Assembly: GCA_030592145.1 (NCBI GenBank)
Contig: JAUVKJ010000004.1
Span: forward strand, 1-17,843
Length of the DNA: 17,843 nucleotides
Reading direction: 5' to 3'
DNA from: Bacteroides sp.
GTDB taxonomy: Bacteria > Bacteroidota > Bacteroidia > Bacteroidales > SM23-62
Part shown: piece after piece, positions 1-6,984 of the stretch
How positions within the stretch are numbered: the stretch's first letter is position 1
Layout: each line of letters starts with the position of its first letter
Notes under the pieces: model-generated
What the model was told of the DNA's origin: nothing
Databases searched by the model: none
Seen by the model: the letters and a program-made list of their open reading frames with translations, nothing else
Translations under genes and position numbers: made by a program

Positions 1-1796
1 GTATAATAATTGTACTCAACTGCATCCCTTGCATGGTAGCCGGATATGGTCCCATAGCTAAGGCGCAGTGTTGAATTTGCATCCGGGTAAAAATTGCTGT
101 CCGGATACATTTCCATCAATCCATCCTGGTATTTCCTTGAAGCTCTGATATACCTGTCTTCGAGGATCTCGTATTCATCCAGTATCTGGAAATAAGTATT
201 GTAGAGGGCAAAAGCCCCCAGGAATGCCGGATCTTTCAGCAGGGTTTTATGCCTGGGATTTTGTATGAATTTTTCAAATCTGGAACTGTCGGCAAAAATT
301 GATTTCCTGTACAGGTGCTCCAGGTACCTGTCGATATCGCCCTTGAATTTTTTATGGATGCTGCTGAAAAACCCCGGGAAATACAGGGGATCCACCCTTA
401 GAGCATATTGATTAATCAGTGCGCTTGCCACTTTCCGGTCCGTTGCCGGATTGAAATCCCTGAAAAATACTACGGCCTTGCTTTTCAACTCCCGGATCTG
501 CTCCTCATCATCAACCTCCCCGGAATTTAAACTCAGTTCATTGAAATACACGGACAGTGCGGAAGCTGCAAAATCATATATCTCAACGGCTTTGTGCAAT
601 AAGAAAACTTCCTCGAGATAGTTCAGGGCATTTTCCATTTCTTTCCTTTCCTGTATCACCTCTTCCATCTCCCTTACAACATCACTGAATTTTTCCTGAA
701 GAATTGAATCCTGTCCTGTCCACAGCAGAAATTCATCTTCCTGGGATTTCCTCCGTTCTGCGACCTGCAGATGGTAAATGGACCTGTTCTGCCCGATGGA
801 ATGCTTATAATAATTGCTCAGGCGGGAGTATTTTGCGGTATACTGTATGCGTACCCTGTCATCCTCAATCATATCCTCTTCGATCAGCCTGAGTGCCACC
901 TTTCTTATCCTGATGCGGTTTTCATTTTCGATCTCTGCGATCTCCTGTACCCTGGCAGAAGTTAAATACCGGCTGGTCCTTCCCGGGAAGCCGAGTACAA
1001 GCGCAAAGTCATTCTCTGAATACCCGTTCAGGGACAGGGGAAGGTAGCTTGTTGCCCGGTAAGGTATGTTCTCCGGGGAATAGTCAGCCGGTGTTCCGTC
1101 CGGCGCTGTATATATTCTCATCAGGCAGAAATCGGCGTTATGCCTTGGCCATTCCCAGTTGTCGGTATCCCCTCCGAAACCCCCTATCGATTCCGGGGGT
1201 GCGGCCACCAGCCTCACATCCCTGAATGTTTCCATGACCACAAGAAAATACATGTTACCTTCATAAAACGAAACGACAGAGGCCTCATAATGTGTTCCTT
1301 CCCGGGCTTCTTCAATGATTTTTTCAGAGGTCTCCTCAATTTCTGCATCTCTTTCATCTTCGGTCATTTCCTGATGCACCATGGCCAGTACCCTTTCGGT
1401 AACCTCCTCCATCCGGACAACGAAGGAGATGGTTTTACCGGGATTTGGCAATTCCTCCTCTTTTGACATCGCCCAGAAACCTTTGGAAAGATAATCGTGT
1501 TCAGGACTGCTGTGAGACTGTATCTCATCCTCCCCGCAATGATGGTTGGTCAGGATCAATCCTTTCGCCGAAATAATCCCTGCGGTACAACCACCGTGAT
1601 CCAGTGTTCCGATCACATCTTTCAGGTTTAGCTGATCAGGGCTGAATATTTCTTCGGCCGTAAGCTCACATCCCATGAGCTCCATGCGGTCCATGTTCAG
1701 TTCCTGTATAAACGGCAGCAGCCACATCCCTTCATCCGCGCGAACCGAATTGAGTGCAAAAAGCAGTAACAGGAGTCCCATCCCCTTGCGAACCAT
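1..1796 (-). CDS. S46 family dipeptidyl-peptidase (DPP7/DPP11-like), 3' end outside window
   Basis: About 598 residues are visible, of the roughly 700-720 usual for the family; the C-terminus lies beyond base 1. S46 enzymes are periplasmic serine peptidases that release dipeptides from the N-terminus of oligopeptides, feeding amino-acid catabolism. Seen here: a signal peptide (MVRKGMGLLLLLFALNSVRA), then the catalytic-His motif TNHHCGED at residues 83-90, and the conserved block DNWEWPRHNADF at 212-223 whose Asp222 fits the catalytic Asp. The motif GYHARDAVEYNYY sits at the window edge. The catalytic Ser and the residue setting P1 preference (DPP7 versus DPP11) are not in the window. An ATG at 1811 is in frame, but 1796 gives the cleaner signal peptide and fits the proposed promoter. 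Divergent from rlmN. Family confidence is high; the subtype cannot be called. Confidence 0.92.
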   Translation of the reverse strand, partial: MVRKGMGLLLLLFALNSVRADEGMWLLPFIQELNMDRMELMGCELTAEEIFSPDQLNLKDVIGTLDHGGCTAGIISAKGLILTNHHCGEDEIQSHSSPEHDYLSKGFWAMSKEEELPNPGKTISFVVRMEEVTERVLAMVHQEMTEDERDAEIEETSEKIIEEAREGTHYEASVVSFYEGNMYFLVVMETFRDVRLVAAPPESIGGFGGDTDNWEWPRHNADFCLMRIYTAPDGTPADYSPENIPYRATSYLPLSLNGYSENDFALVLGFPGRTSRYLTSARVQEIAEIENENRIRIRKVALRLIEEDMIEDDRVRIQYTAKYSRLSNYYKHSIGQNRSIYHLQVAERRKSQEDEFLLWTGQDSILQEKFSDVVREMEEVIQERKEMENALNYLEEVFLLHKAVEIYDFAASALSVYFNELSLNSGEVDDEEQIRELKSKAVVFFRDFNPATDRKVASALINQYALRVDPLYFPGFFSSIHKKFKGDIDRYLEHLYRKSIFADSSRFEKFIQNPRHKTLLKDPAFLGAFALYNTYFQILDEYEILEDRYIRASRKYQDGLMEMYPDSNFYPDANSTLRLSYGTISGYHARDAVEYNYY

Positions 1797-1818
1797 GCTA
1801 TTAAGATCCATTGGAATG

Positions 1819-1849
1819 CAATATTACCTTAATCTTTAGCGATATCAAA
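1819..1849 (-). promoter_or_regulatory. Candidate Bacteroidota promoter of the S46 peptidase gene
   Basis: On the minus strand TTTG (1849-1846) is followed by exactly 19 nt and then TAATATTG (1826-1819), a 7/8 match to the -7 element TAnnTTTG. Predicted initiation is near 1810-1814, so the ATG at 1811 would sit at the 5' end of the mRNA and the ATG at 1796 is the likelier start. Pattern match only. Confidence 0.45.
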
Positions 1850-1906
1850 GAATTCGGAAGTCATTTATCTGCGATTGATTATTTTTACTGCATAATAACA
1901 TCTGCT

Positions 1907-2947
1907 ATGAGAGATCTAAGGGAACTGGAGGAAGAAGAGATCAGGGAATTTGTGAGCGCACAGGATGAAAAGCCTTTTCGAGCACGACAGATTATGGAAT
2001 GGCTCTGGAAAAAATCCGTTTATGATTTCGACCGGATGAGCAATCTTCCGTCAAGCCTCAGAGACGCTCTCAGGAAAAACTTCAGTATTTCCTCCCTGAC
2101 CGTAAAAACGGAGCAGGTCAGTACAGACAGGACACGCAAGTATGGATTTTCGGGAACTGACGGAAACCTGGTCGAGGGAGTTCTGATTCCCAGCCGACAG
2201 AGGGTAACGGCCTGCATATCCTCACAGATCGGTTGTCTCCTGAACTGCAGTTTTTGCGCCACCTCAAAGCTGAAAAACAGGAGGAACCTTACGGCCGGAG
2301 AGATCTACGTACAGGTAAGCCTGCTGCAGGAACAATCCCTTGCCTGGTATGGCAGGGGACTTTCCAATCTTGTTTTCATGGGGATGGGGGAACCTCTGCT
2401 GAATTACGAAAACGTGCTTCGTTCTATACATTTCATCACTTCGGAAACCGGCATGGGGATGTCGCCACGCAGGATTACCCTTTCAACGGTGGGACTTGTG
2501 GAGGGGATAAACAGGCTTGCGCGGGACAAGGTGAAATTTGACCTGGCTGTTTCCCTGCATACCGCGAACAACGAAAAACGCAGCCGCATCATACCGGTGA
2601 ACAAGTCCAATCCCCTGCCGGCCCTGTCAGAGGCCATTCAGCATTTCTACGGTGAGACCGGCCTGAGGATCACCTACGAATACCTGCTTATGAAGGACTT
2701 TAACGATGGTCTCGCTGACGCGAAGGAACTTGCTGAATTCTGCAGGATTACGCCCTGCAAGATTAATCTCATTGAATACAATGAAGTCGAGGGTAGCATG
2801 CAGAAGAAGACCTCCCCGGAGCGGCGTCAGGCCTTCAAGGAATTCCTTGACTCCAGAAATATGGTCGTTACTATCAGGCGCAGCCGGGGCCAGGACATTG
2901 ATGCTGCCTGTGGACAGCTTGCAGGAAGATCTACACCCCGCAGCTAA
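1907..2947 (+). CDS. rlmN: RlmN: dual-specificity 23S rRNA/tRNA adenine-C2 methyltransferase
   Basis: A 346-residue radical-SAM enzyme that methylates C2 of A2503 in 23S rRNA and of A37 in a subset of tRNAs. The cluster motif is C110-x3-C114-x2-C117 (IGCLLNCSFCATS), preceded by the family-typical TACISSQ block. GMGEPLLNYENV and ITLSTVG blocks follow. The C-terminal catalytic Cys that becomes transiently methylated is Cys335 in DIDAACGQLAG. The frame is open from 1811, but the extra 32 residues (MECNITLIF...) resemble nothing in the family and would overlap the divergent promoter. Starting at 1907 (MRDLRELEEEEI) gives the usual length near 350 and leads directly into the N-terminal accessory domain. 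It converges on the flippase gene, with 7 bp between stops and no hairpin terminator. RlmN is favoured over Cfr by the SSQxGC context. Confidence 0.96.
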   Translation: MRDLRELEEEEIREFVSAQDEKPFRARQIMEWLWKKSVYDFDRMSNLPSSLRDALRKNFSISSLTVKTEQVSTDRTRKYGFSGTDGNLVEGVLIPSRQRVTACISSQIGCLLNCSFCATSKLKNRRNLTAGEIYVQVSLLQEQSLAWYGRGLSNLVFMGMGEPLLNYENVLRSIHFITSETGMGMSPRRITLSTVGLVEGINRLARDKVKFDLAVSLHTANNEKRSRIIPVNKSNPLPALSEAIQHFYGETGLRITYEYLLMKDFNDGLADAKELAEFCRITPCKINLIEYNEVEGSMQKKTSPERRQAFKEFLDSRNMVVTIRRSRGQDIDAACGQLAGRSTPRS

Positions 2948-2954
2948 CAGGGAA

Positions 2955-4400
2955 TTATTTTTCGCCCGTATGCAGAAGCTTAATCAGGTCTCCAATTATG
3001 ACAAGCCTCAGTGCGAATGCCACCAAACCTGTCCAGGCGACCAGCAGGCCAATCCCCATGTACCAGTTTTCAAGGTATTTTTCCGTAATATACCCTCCAG
3101 CCATAATCAGGGGAATGGACAGGGAAATACGCAGGATAAAGTTTACAGGTATTATGAGCTTTAGCCGAAGCATTGCAATAATGATCTGTCCCAACGCCAT
3201 ATACCCCTGGGTAACCAGGAAAGTAAGGGCCGCCCCGTAGGCCAAATATTTCGGGATCAGGATAAGGTTCAGTGTCAGGTTAAGGATTACAGCGGTAAAT
3301 GCCAGAAAACTCAGCTCCCGCAAATTCCGGTTGGCGGTCAGCAGGGTACCGAAAATATGAGAGATTGCGATGCCCGTAAACCCGATCATCAGCAAGGAAA
3401 AAATTCGTGAAGACGCCTCCATATGCTCATTGTACAACAGGCCGATAACCTGTTTTGAGTAGAAGACCCCAATGGCAGCCAGCAGCAGGGCGGGCAGCAG
3501 GATCAGGGTACAGGACAAGCTGACCATTTCTTCCACGGGTTCCTTTTTTTTGAGCATCCTCGAAAAGATCGGCAACAGCAATCCTGCAAACAGAGTTGCA
3601 AACATATAGGCAGCATCAAGGATACGAAAGGACTGGGCATAGATCCCCACCTGTTGCTTCCCGTTTTCCAGCAAACGCTCCAGCAGGACAGAATCGATCC
3701 TGTAGTAGAAGAACATAAGGAGGATCAGCAGGGCAAACGGATAGCTTTCCCTGAGGATGGATGCAAATTTCCGAATATCTATCCGGAAACGGAAGTATTT
3801 TGATCTGTACAGCACTATCAGAAAAGCCACGATGGCGGTTATTACATAAGCTGCAGTCTGTGCAAATATGAACCATTCTATACGGAAAGCCCTGTCTGTG
3901 ACATTGCCCCATAACAGGATCCCGCAGATAATAATTACCAGTGTCCTGTCAAGGACGGAGATCAGGCTGTCGGTCCTGAAATAATGCAAACCGCTTATAT
4001 TCGATCGCAGATACAGGATGAATGAAGCCAGGAACTGGTTCAGGATCAGGGCCCAGAGCAGCCCGAAATGATCTTTCCCGTATCCCAGCAGCAAGCCTGC
4101 CCCGAGGCAGACAAGCGCATAGATTACAGCAAGAAGGAATTTCAATCCCACGATGCTGGAAAAATATTCCGGTAGTTTTTCGGGATTTCGGGCAATGCTC
4201 CGGTTGTTGAAGTTGGTGATCCCCAGGTCAAGGAATATGTTCAGCAACAGGGAAAAACTTATAAGGGAAAAATAAAATCCATACTCATCAGCCCCTACTA
4301 CGTTCTGAACCGTACGGTCTATCCCGAAGATCCAGAAAGGCTTGACCAGTAGATTCAGGAACAATACAAGGGCCAGATTTGTTACAAATTTTCTCTTCAT
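2955..4400 (-). CDS. Oligosaccharide/polysaccharide flippase, Wzx-like (MOP superfamily)
   Basis: A 481-residue, very hydrophobic protein with about 12-14 predicted membrane helices along its whole length. This matches the size and profile of polysaccharide-biosynthesis flippases, which move lipid-linked glycans across the inner membrane. The N-terminal part has the family-like stretch LDLGITNFNNRSIARNPEKL between helices. Charged loops (RSKYFRFRIDIRKF, RMLKKKEPVEEMV) separate the two halves, consistent with the two-lobed MOP fold. The frame also opens at a TTG at 4406, but the ATG at 4400 (MKRKFVTNLAL) is preferred. It is divergent from the GT4 glycosyltransferase at 4491, which suggests a shared role in surface glycan assembly. 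The substrate cannot be read from the sequence. A lipid II flippase is unlikely because MurJ signatures are absent. Confidence 0.85.
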   Translation of the reverse strand: MKRKFVTNLALVLFLNLLVKPFWIFGIDRTVQNVVGADEYGFYFSLISFSLLLNIFLDLGITNFNNRSIARNPEKLPEYFSSIVGLKFLLAVIYALVCLGAGLLLGYGKDHFGLLWALILNQFLASFILYLRSNISGLHYFRTDSLISVLDRTLVIIICGILLWGNVTDRAFRIEWFIFAQTAAYVITAIVAFLIVLYRSKYFRFRIDIRKFASILRESYPFALLILLMFFYYRIDSVLLERLLENGKQQVGIYAQSFRILDAAYMFATLFAGLLLPIFSRMLKKKEPVEEMVSLSCTLILLPALLLAAIGVFYSKQVIGLLYNEHMEASSRIFSLLMIGFTGIAISHIFGTLLTANRNLRELSFLAFTAVILNLTLNLILIPKYLAYGAALTFLVTQGYMALGQIIIAMLRLKLIIPVNFILRISLSIPLIMAGGYITEKYLENWYMGIGLLVAWTGLVAFALRLVIIGDLIKLLHTGEK

Positions 4401-4408
4401 CTTCAAAA

Positions 4409-4416
4409 CAAAGATA
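4409..4416 (-). promoter_or_regulatory. Possible -7 element of the flippase gene
   Basis: TATCTTTG on the minus strand is an 8/8 match to TAnnTTTG and ends only 8 nt before the ATG at 4400, so the mRNA would be nearly leaderless. No TTTG lies at the normal 19-21 nt spacing; the nearest is 25 nt away. The call is therefore weak. Confidence 0.3.
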
Positions 4417-4448
4417 TCTGTTCAAGCCGTTATTTAAATTACAAACTC

Positions 4449-4456
4449 TATTTTTG
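4449..4456 (+). promoter_or_regulatory. Possible -7 element of the GT4-rnhB operon
   Basis: TATTTTTG is an 8/8 match to TAnnTTTG located 34 nt before the GT4 ATG at 4491. No convincing -33 TTTG is seen upstream, so support comes from one box only. If it is right, the upstream TTG at 4458 lies too close to the transcript start to be the initiation codon. Confidence 0.3.
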
Positions 4457-4490
4457 TTTGAATATTTCCCTGACCTTTACCTCCGGGTAT

Positions 4491-5621
4491 ATGATCATCG
4501 CTGTAAATACACGTTTGTTGCTTAAGGAAAAGCTTGAGGGGATCGGCTGGTTTACGCATGAGAACCTGAAAAGGATCACCCTCCGCCACCCGGAGCATAC
4601 TTTTGTGTTCCTGTTCGACCGGCCCTATGACAGTGAGTTCATCTACAGCGACAATATCAGACCCGTCGTCGTACCCCCGCCCGCCCGGCACCCCTTTCTC
4701 TGGTATGCATGGTTTGAATGCAGCCTGCCCCGGGCCATCCGGAAACATAAGGCAGACCTTTACCTGGGCCCGGATGGTTACATGCCCCTTCGCCTTAATA
4801 TCCCCAGTCTTATCACCATACATGACATCAATTTTCACCACCGCCCGCTGGATCTCCCATATTTCTCAAGGGCCTATTACCGCAGGTTTTATCCTCTCTT
4901 TGCCAGCCATGCAGAGCGGATCACAACCGTTTCTGAATACTCCAGAATGGACCTTGTAAACAGCTACGGGGTTAATCCGGACAAGATTGATGTGGTCTAT
5001 AACGGGGTGAACGAAATATTTTCACCGCTTGATCCGCGTGAAGCGGATAAGATCAGGGTATCGCTTACCGGGGACAGTCCATATTTTGTTTTTGTCGGGT
5101 CCATGCATCCCAGGAAGAACCTGTCAAACCTGCTTCGGGCATTTGATTTGTTCCGGGTAAAATCCGCTCAGCATTATAAACTCGTTATCGTTGGAGAAAA
5201 AATGTTTATGACAGAAGACCTGGAGAAGACCTATGCAATCATGAAGCACCGGGAGGATATCCTATTTACCGGCAGGTTGTCTCCCCCTAAACTTCGCGAA
5301 GTACTTGGAGCATCCGCGGGAATGACATTCGTTCCGCTGTTTGAAGGCTTCGGCATTCCCCTGCTTGAGGCCATGCGTTGCGAGGTTCCCATTCTCGCCT
5401 CAAATGTAACCTCCCTGCCGGAAGTTGCCGCTGAAGCGGCAATCTATGCTGACCCTCAAAATGTAGAGGAGATTGCGGAAGGGATGATGCAACTGGCTAC
5501 TGATGAGCGACTGGTATGCCGGCTTGTACAGGCAGGAAAGGACCGCGGCAAGGCCTTTAGCTGGGATATTTCGGCCGAAGGCCTCTGGAATTCAATATGC
5601 CGTGTGATTGATCAATGTTAA
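4491..5621 (+). CDS. GT4-family glycosyltransferase (GT-B fold)
   Basis: 376 residues. These cytoplasmic or membrane-associated enzymes transfer a sugar from a nucleotide donor, usually onto lipid-linked glycan intermediates. N-terminal Rossmann domain: [11 protein letters not shown] start, [14 protein letters not shown] near 16-29, ITIHDINF at 108-115, [11 protein letters not shown] at 145-155. The linker NGVNEIFSP (171-179) leads into the donor-binding domain, which starts [19 protein letters not shown] (197-215). The retaining GT4 E-x7-E motif is Glu285-Glu293 in [13 protein letters not shown]. The frame is open back to a TTG at 4458, but the ATG at 4491 begins exactly at the first beta strand. 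Its stop lies inside the rnhB start region (ATGTTAA, 7-nt overlap), so the two are probably translationally coupled. It diverges from the flippase. Donor and acceptor are unknown. Confidence 0.92.
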   Translation: MIIAVNTRLLLKEKLEGIGWFTHENLKRITLRHPEHTFVFLFDRPYDSEFIYSDNIRPVVVPPPARHPFLWYAWFECSLPRAIRKHKADLYLGPDGYMPLRLNIPSLITIHDINFHHRPLDLPYFSRAYYRRFYPLFASHAERITTVSEYSRMDLVNSYGVNPDKIDVVYNGVNEIFSPLDPREADKIRVSLTGDSPYFVFVGSMHPRKNLSNLLRAFDLFRVKSAQHYKLVIVGEKMFMTEDLEKTYAIMKHREDILFTGRLSPPKLREVLGASAGMTFVPLFEGFGIPLLEAMRCEVPILASNVTSLPEVAAEAAIYADPQNVEEIAEGMMQLATDERLVCRLVQAGKDRGKAFSWDISAEGLWNSICRVIDQC

Positions 5622-6217
5622 AACCTTTTATGCATAAAAACCGGGTTGAAGCCGGATGCGATGAGGCCGGTCGCGGTTGTCTTGCGGGTCCCGTTTTTGC
5701 TGCCGCTGTAATTCTCCCGGAAGATTTTTCCCATCCGGTTTTAAATGATTCCAAAAAGCTCTCTGAAAAGACCAGGTATCTCCTGCGTGCGGTCATAGAA
5801 GCAGAAGCCGTCAGTTTTGGAGTTGCCTCTGCCGCACCTGATGAAATTGATTCGATCAATATCCTTAAAGCTTCTATCCTGGCCATGCATCGCGCCATTG
5901 CAGCCTTGAAAACACCTCCGGATCACCTCCTTGTGGACGGCAACCGGTTCATTCCCTACCCTGGAATAAGCCATACGACAATCGTAAAAGGAGACGCTAT
6001 CTACCTGTCCGTTGCAGCAGCGTCAATCCTCGCCAAAACCTACCGGGACGATTACATGCACACGATTCACCGGGAATTCCCCCAATACGGATGGGACACC
6101 AACAAGGGATATCCGACCGTAAAACACAGAGAAGCCATCCGGGATTCCGGTCCGGTAATTTACCACCGTAAAAGTTTTACTCTTCTGCCCGAACAATACC
6201 GCTTACCGTTCGGTTAG
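5615..6217 (+). CDS. rnhB: Ribonuclease HII
   Basis: 200 residues, the normal size. RNase HII cleaves RNA in RNA/DNA hybrids and 5' of single ribonucleotides embedded in DNA, initiating ribonucleotide excision repair. The catalytic acidic residues are visible: Asp16-Glu17 in [14 protein letters not shown], Asp108 in LLVDGNRF, and Asp145 in AKTYRDDYM. The conserved [11 protein letters not shown] (44-54) is also present. The start overlaps the end of the GT4 gene by 7 nt; an in-frame ATG five codons later is possible. The pairing with a glycosyltransferase looks incidental, a housekeeping gene using an upstream promoter. No hairpin terminator is apparent after the stop. Confidence 0.97.
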   Translation: MLKPFMHKNRVEAGCDEAGRGCLAGPVFAAAVILPEDFSHPVLNDSKKLSEKTRYLLRAVIEAEAVSFGVASAAPDEIDSINILKASILAMHRAIAALKTPPDHLLVDGNRFIPYPGISHTTIVKGDAIYLSVAAASILAKTYRDDYMHTIHREFPQYGWDTNKGYPTVKHREAIRDSGPVIYHRKSFTLLPEQYRLPFG

Positions 6218-6238
6218 TTCCCTGTACCAGATCCGGGA

Positions 6239-6266
6239 TTGCATGGGTCAGCTACCGGAGTATAAT
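6239..6266 (+). promoter_or_regulatory. Possible sigma70-like promoter upstream of the small RHH gene
   Basis: TTGCAT (6239-6244), 16 nt, then TATAAT (6261-6266), located 76 nt before the ATG at 6343. The match to an enterobacterial-type promoter is good, but the Bacteroidota primary sigma normally prefers TAnnTTTG, so this may be chance. Confidence 0.2.
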
Positions 6267-6342
6267 CTTTCCAATGCGTTATTACTATAATTATTTCATG
6301 CTTTTATACATAAGTTTTATCAAAAAATCTCTAATTTTAACC

Positions 6343-6561
6343 ATGCTCCATAAACAAAAGGATATCAACCTTAAAAGGATCAACCGCCATGAACTTCGAT
6401 TCAACAACCGGGAAAAAAGGGTAATAGACGAATACTGCAGGAAACACAAAATAAAAAACAAATCCAGGTTTATGCGGGAATCCATTATGTCCGCCATCTT
6501 GCAGGATTATCCTACCCTCTTTGAATTCGAGGAAGAAAATACGCTTTTTAACTCCGGATAG
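6343..6561 (+). CDS. Small ribbon-helix-helix-like protein of unknown target
   Basis: 72 residues, strongly basic. The predicted layout matches a CopG/Arc-type ribbon-helix-helix unit: a short strand (NRHELRFNN, about residues 14-22), helix A (REKRVIDEYCRKHKI, 23-37) and helix B (KSRFMRESIMSAIL, 40-53), followed by an acidic tail ending in EFEEENTLFNSG. Such proteins bind DNA as dimers, as repressors, antitoxins or relaxosome accessory proteins. The frame extends upstream to an ATG at 6274, but that extension is low-complexity hydrophobic/aromatic and not RHH-like, so the ATG at 6343 is chosen. The gene lies 48 bp before the SiaC-kinase pair and could regulate it or share its transcript. No toxin gene adjoins it. 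The fold is inferred from sequence pattern only. Confidence 0.6.
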   Translation: MLHKQKDINLKRINRHELRFNNREKRVIDEYCRKHKIKNKSRFMRESIMSAILQDYPTLFEFEEENTLFNSG

Positions 6562-6609
6562 GTTGTTTTCCCGGCAGATTGCATGGATATTAATTATAAA
6601 TAAATAAAA

Positions 6610-6984
6610 ATGCCCATGGCATTCCAAGTTGAAGAAACCCGAACAACTCCTTTCGTTCTGATCGACCAGGGGAATATCACCATTAAAGGAAGGTCCATTC
6701 CTGAAGATTCCTTTGAGTTTTACGAACCGGTTGTTAATGCCTTCACGGAATACGTACTGAAACCAGCAAAACATACCGTGGTTAATATCCACCTGGATTA
6801 TGTGAACAGCGGTTCCAAGAAGTATCTTGCAAACATATTGACTACCCTGGAAAAAAGTTACCTGGAAGGCAATGGCTATGAGATTACATGGACTTATGAC
6901 AGTGATGACGAGGCTATGCTTGATCTCGGAAATGACCTCAAAGGGATCGTTAAAATTCCCATTATCATAAAGCAGTCTGAGTGA
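6610..6984 (+). CDS. SiaC-family (DUF1987) regulatory phosphoprotein
   Basis: 124 residues, the usual size. In Pseudomonas aeruginosa SiaC is phosphorylated on a Thr by the kinase SiaB, dephosphorylated by the PP2C phosphatase SiaA, and in its free form activates the diguanylate cyclase SiaD. Family hallmarks are visible: IKGRSIPEDSFEFYEPV (25-41), followed by the HLDYVNSGSKKYLANIL block (61-77) that carries the phosphosite in SiaC. Here that position appears to be Ser (Ser67 or Ser69) rather than Thr. The C-terminus has a WTYDSDDEAMLDLG loop and a final beta strand. ATG at 6610 is chosen; 6616 is also possible. The stop overlaps the GTG start of the hybrid kinase by 4 nt (GTGA), so the pair is probably co-translated. 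No SiaA, SiaB or SiaD homologue is in the window, so the partner is inferred to be the kinase. Confidence 0.85.
   Translation: MPMAFQVEETRTTPFVLIDQGNITIKGRSIPEDSFEFYEPVVNAFTEYVLKPAKHTVVNIHLDYVNSGSKKYLANILTTLEKSYLEGNGYEITWTYDSDDEAMLDLGNDLKGIVKIPIIIKQSE

Noticed and set aside
704..1466. Plus-strand frames of 62-108 codons within 704-1466
   Set aside because: They lie antisense to the S46 peptidase, whose motifs and reading frame are continuous on the minus strand.
1811..1906. N-terminal extension of rlmN back to 1811
   Set aside because: The 32 extra residues are not RlmN-like, exceed the normal family length and run through the divergent promoter region.
2936..2965. Bidirectional terminator between rlmN and the flippase gene
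   Set aside because: Only 7 bp separate the stops and no inverted repeat with a T tract is present.
6274..6342. Upstream extension of the small RHH gene (MRYYYNYFMLLYISF...)
   Set aside because: AT-driven hydrophobic stretch unrelated to the RHH fold; the ATG at 6343 starts cleanly before the fold.
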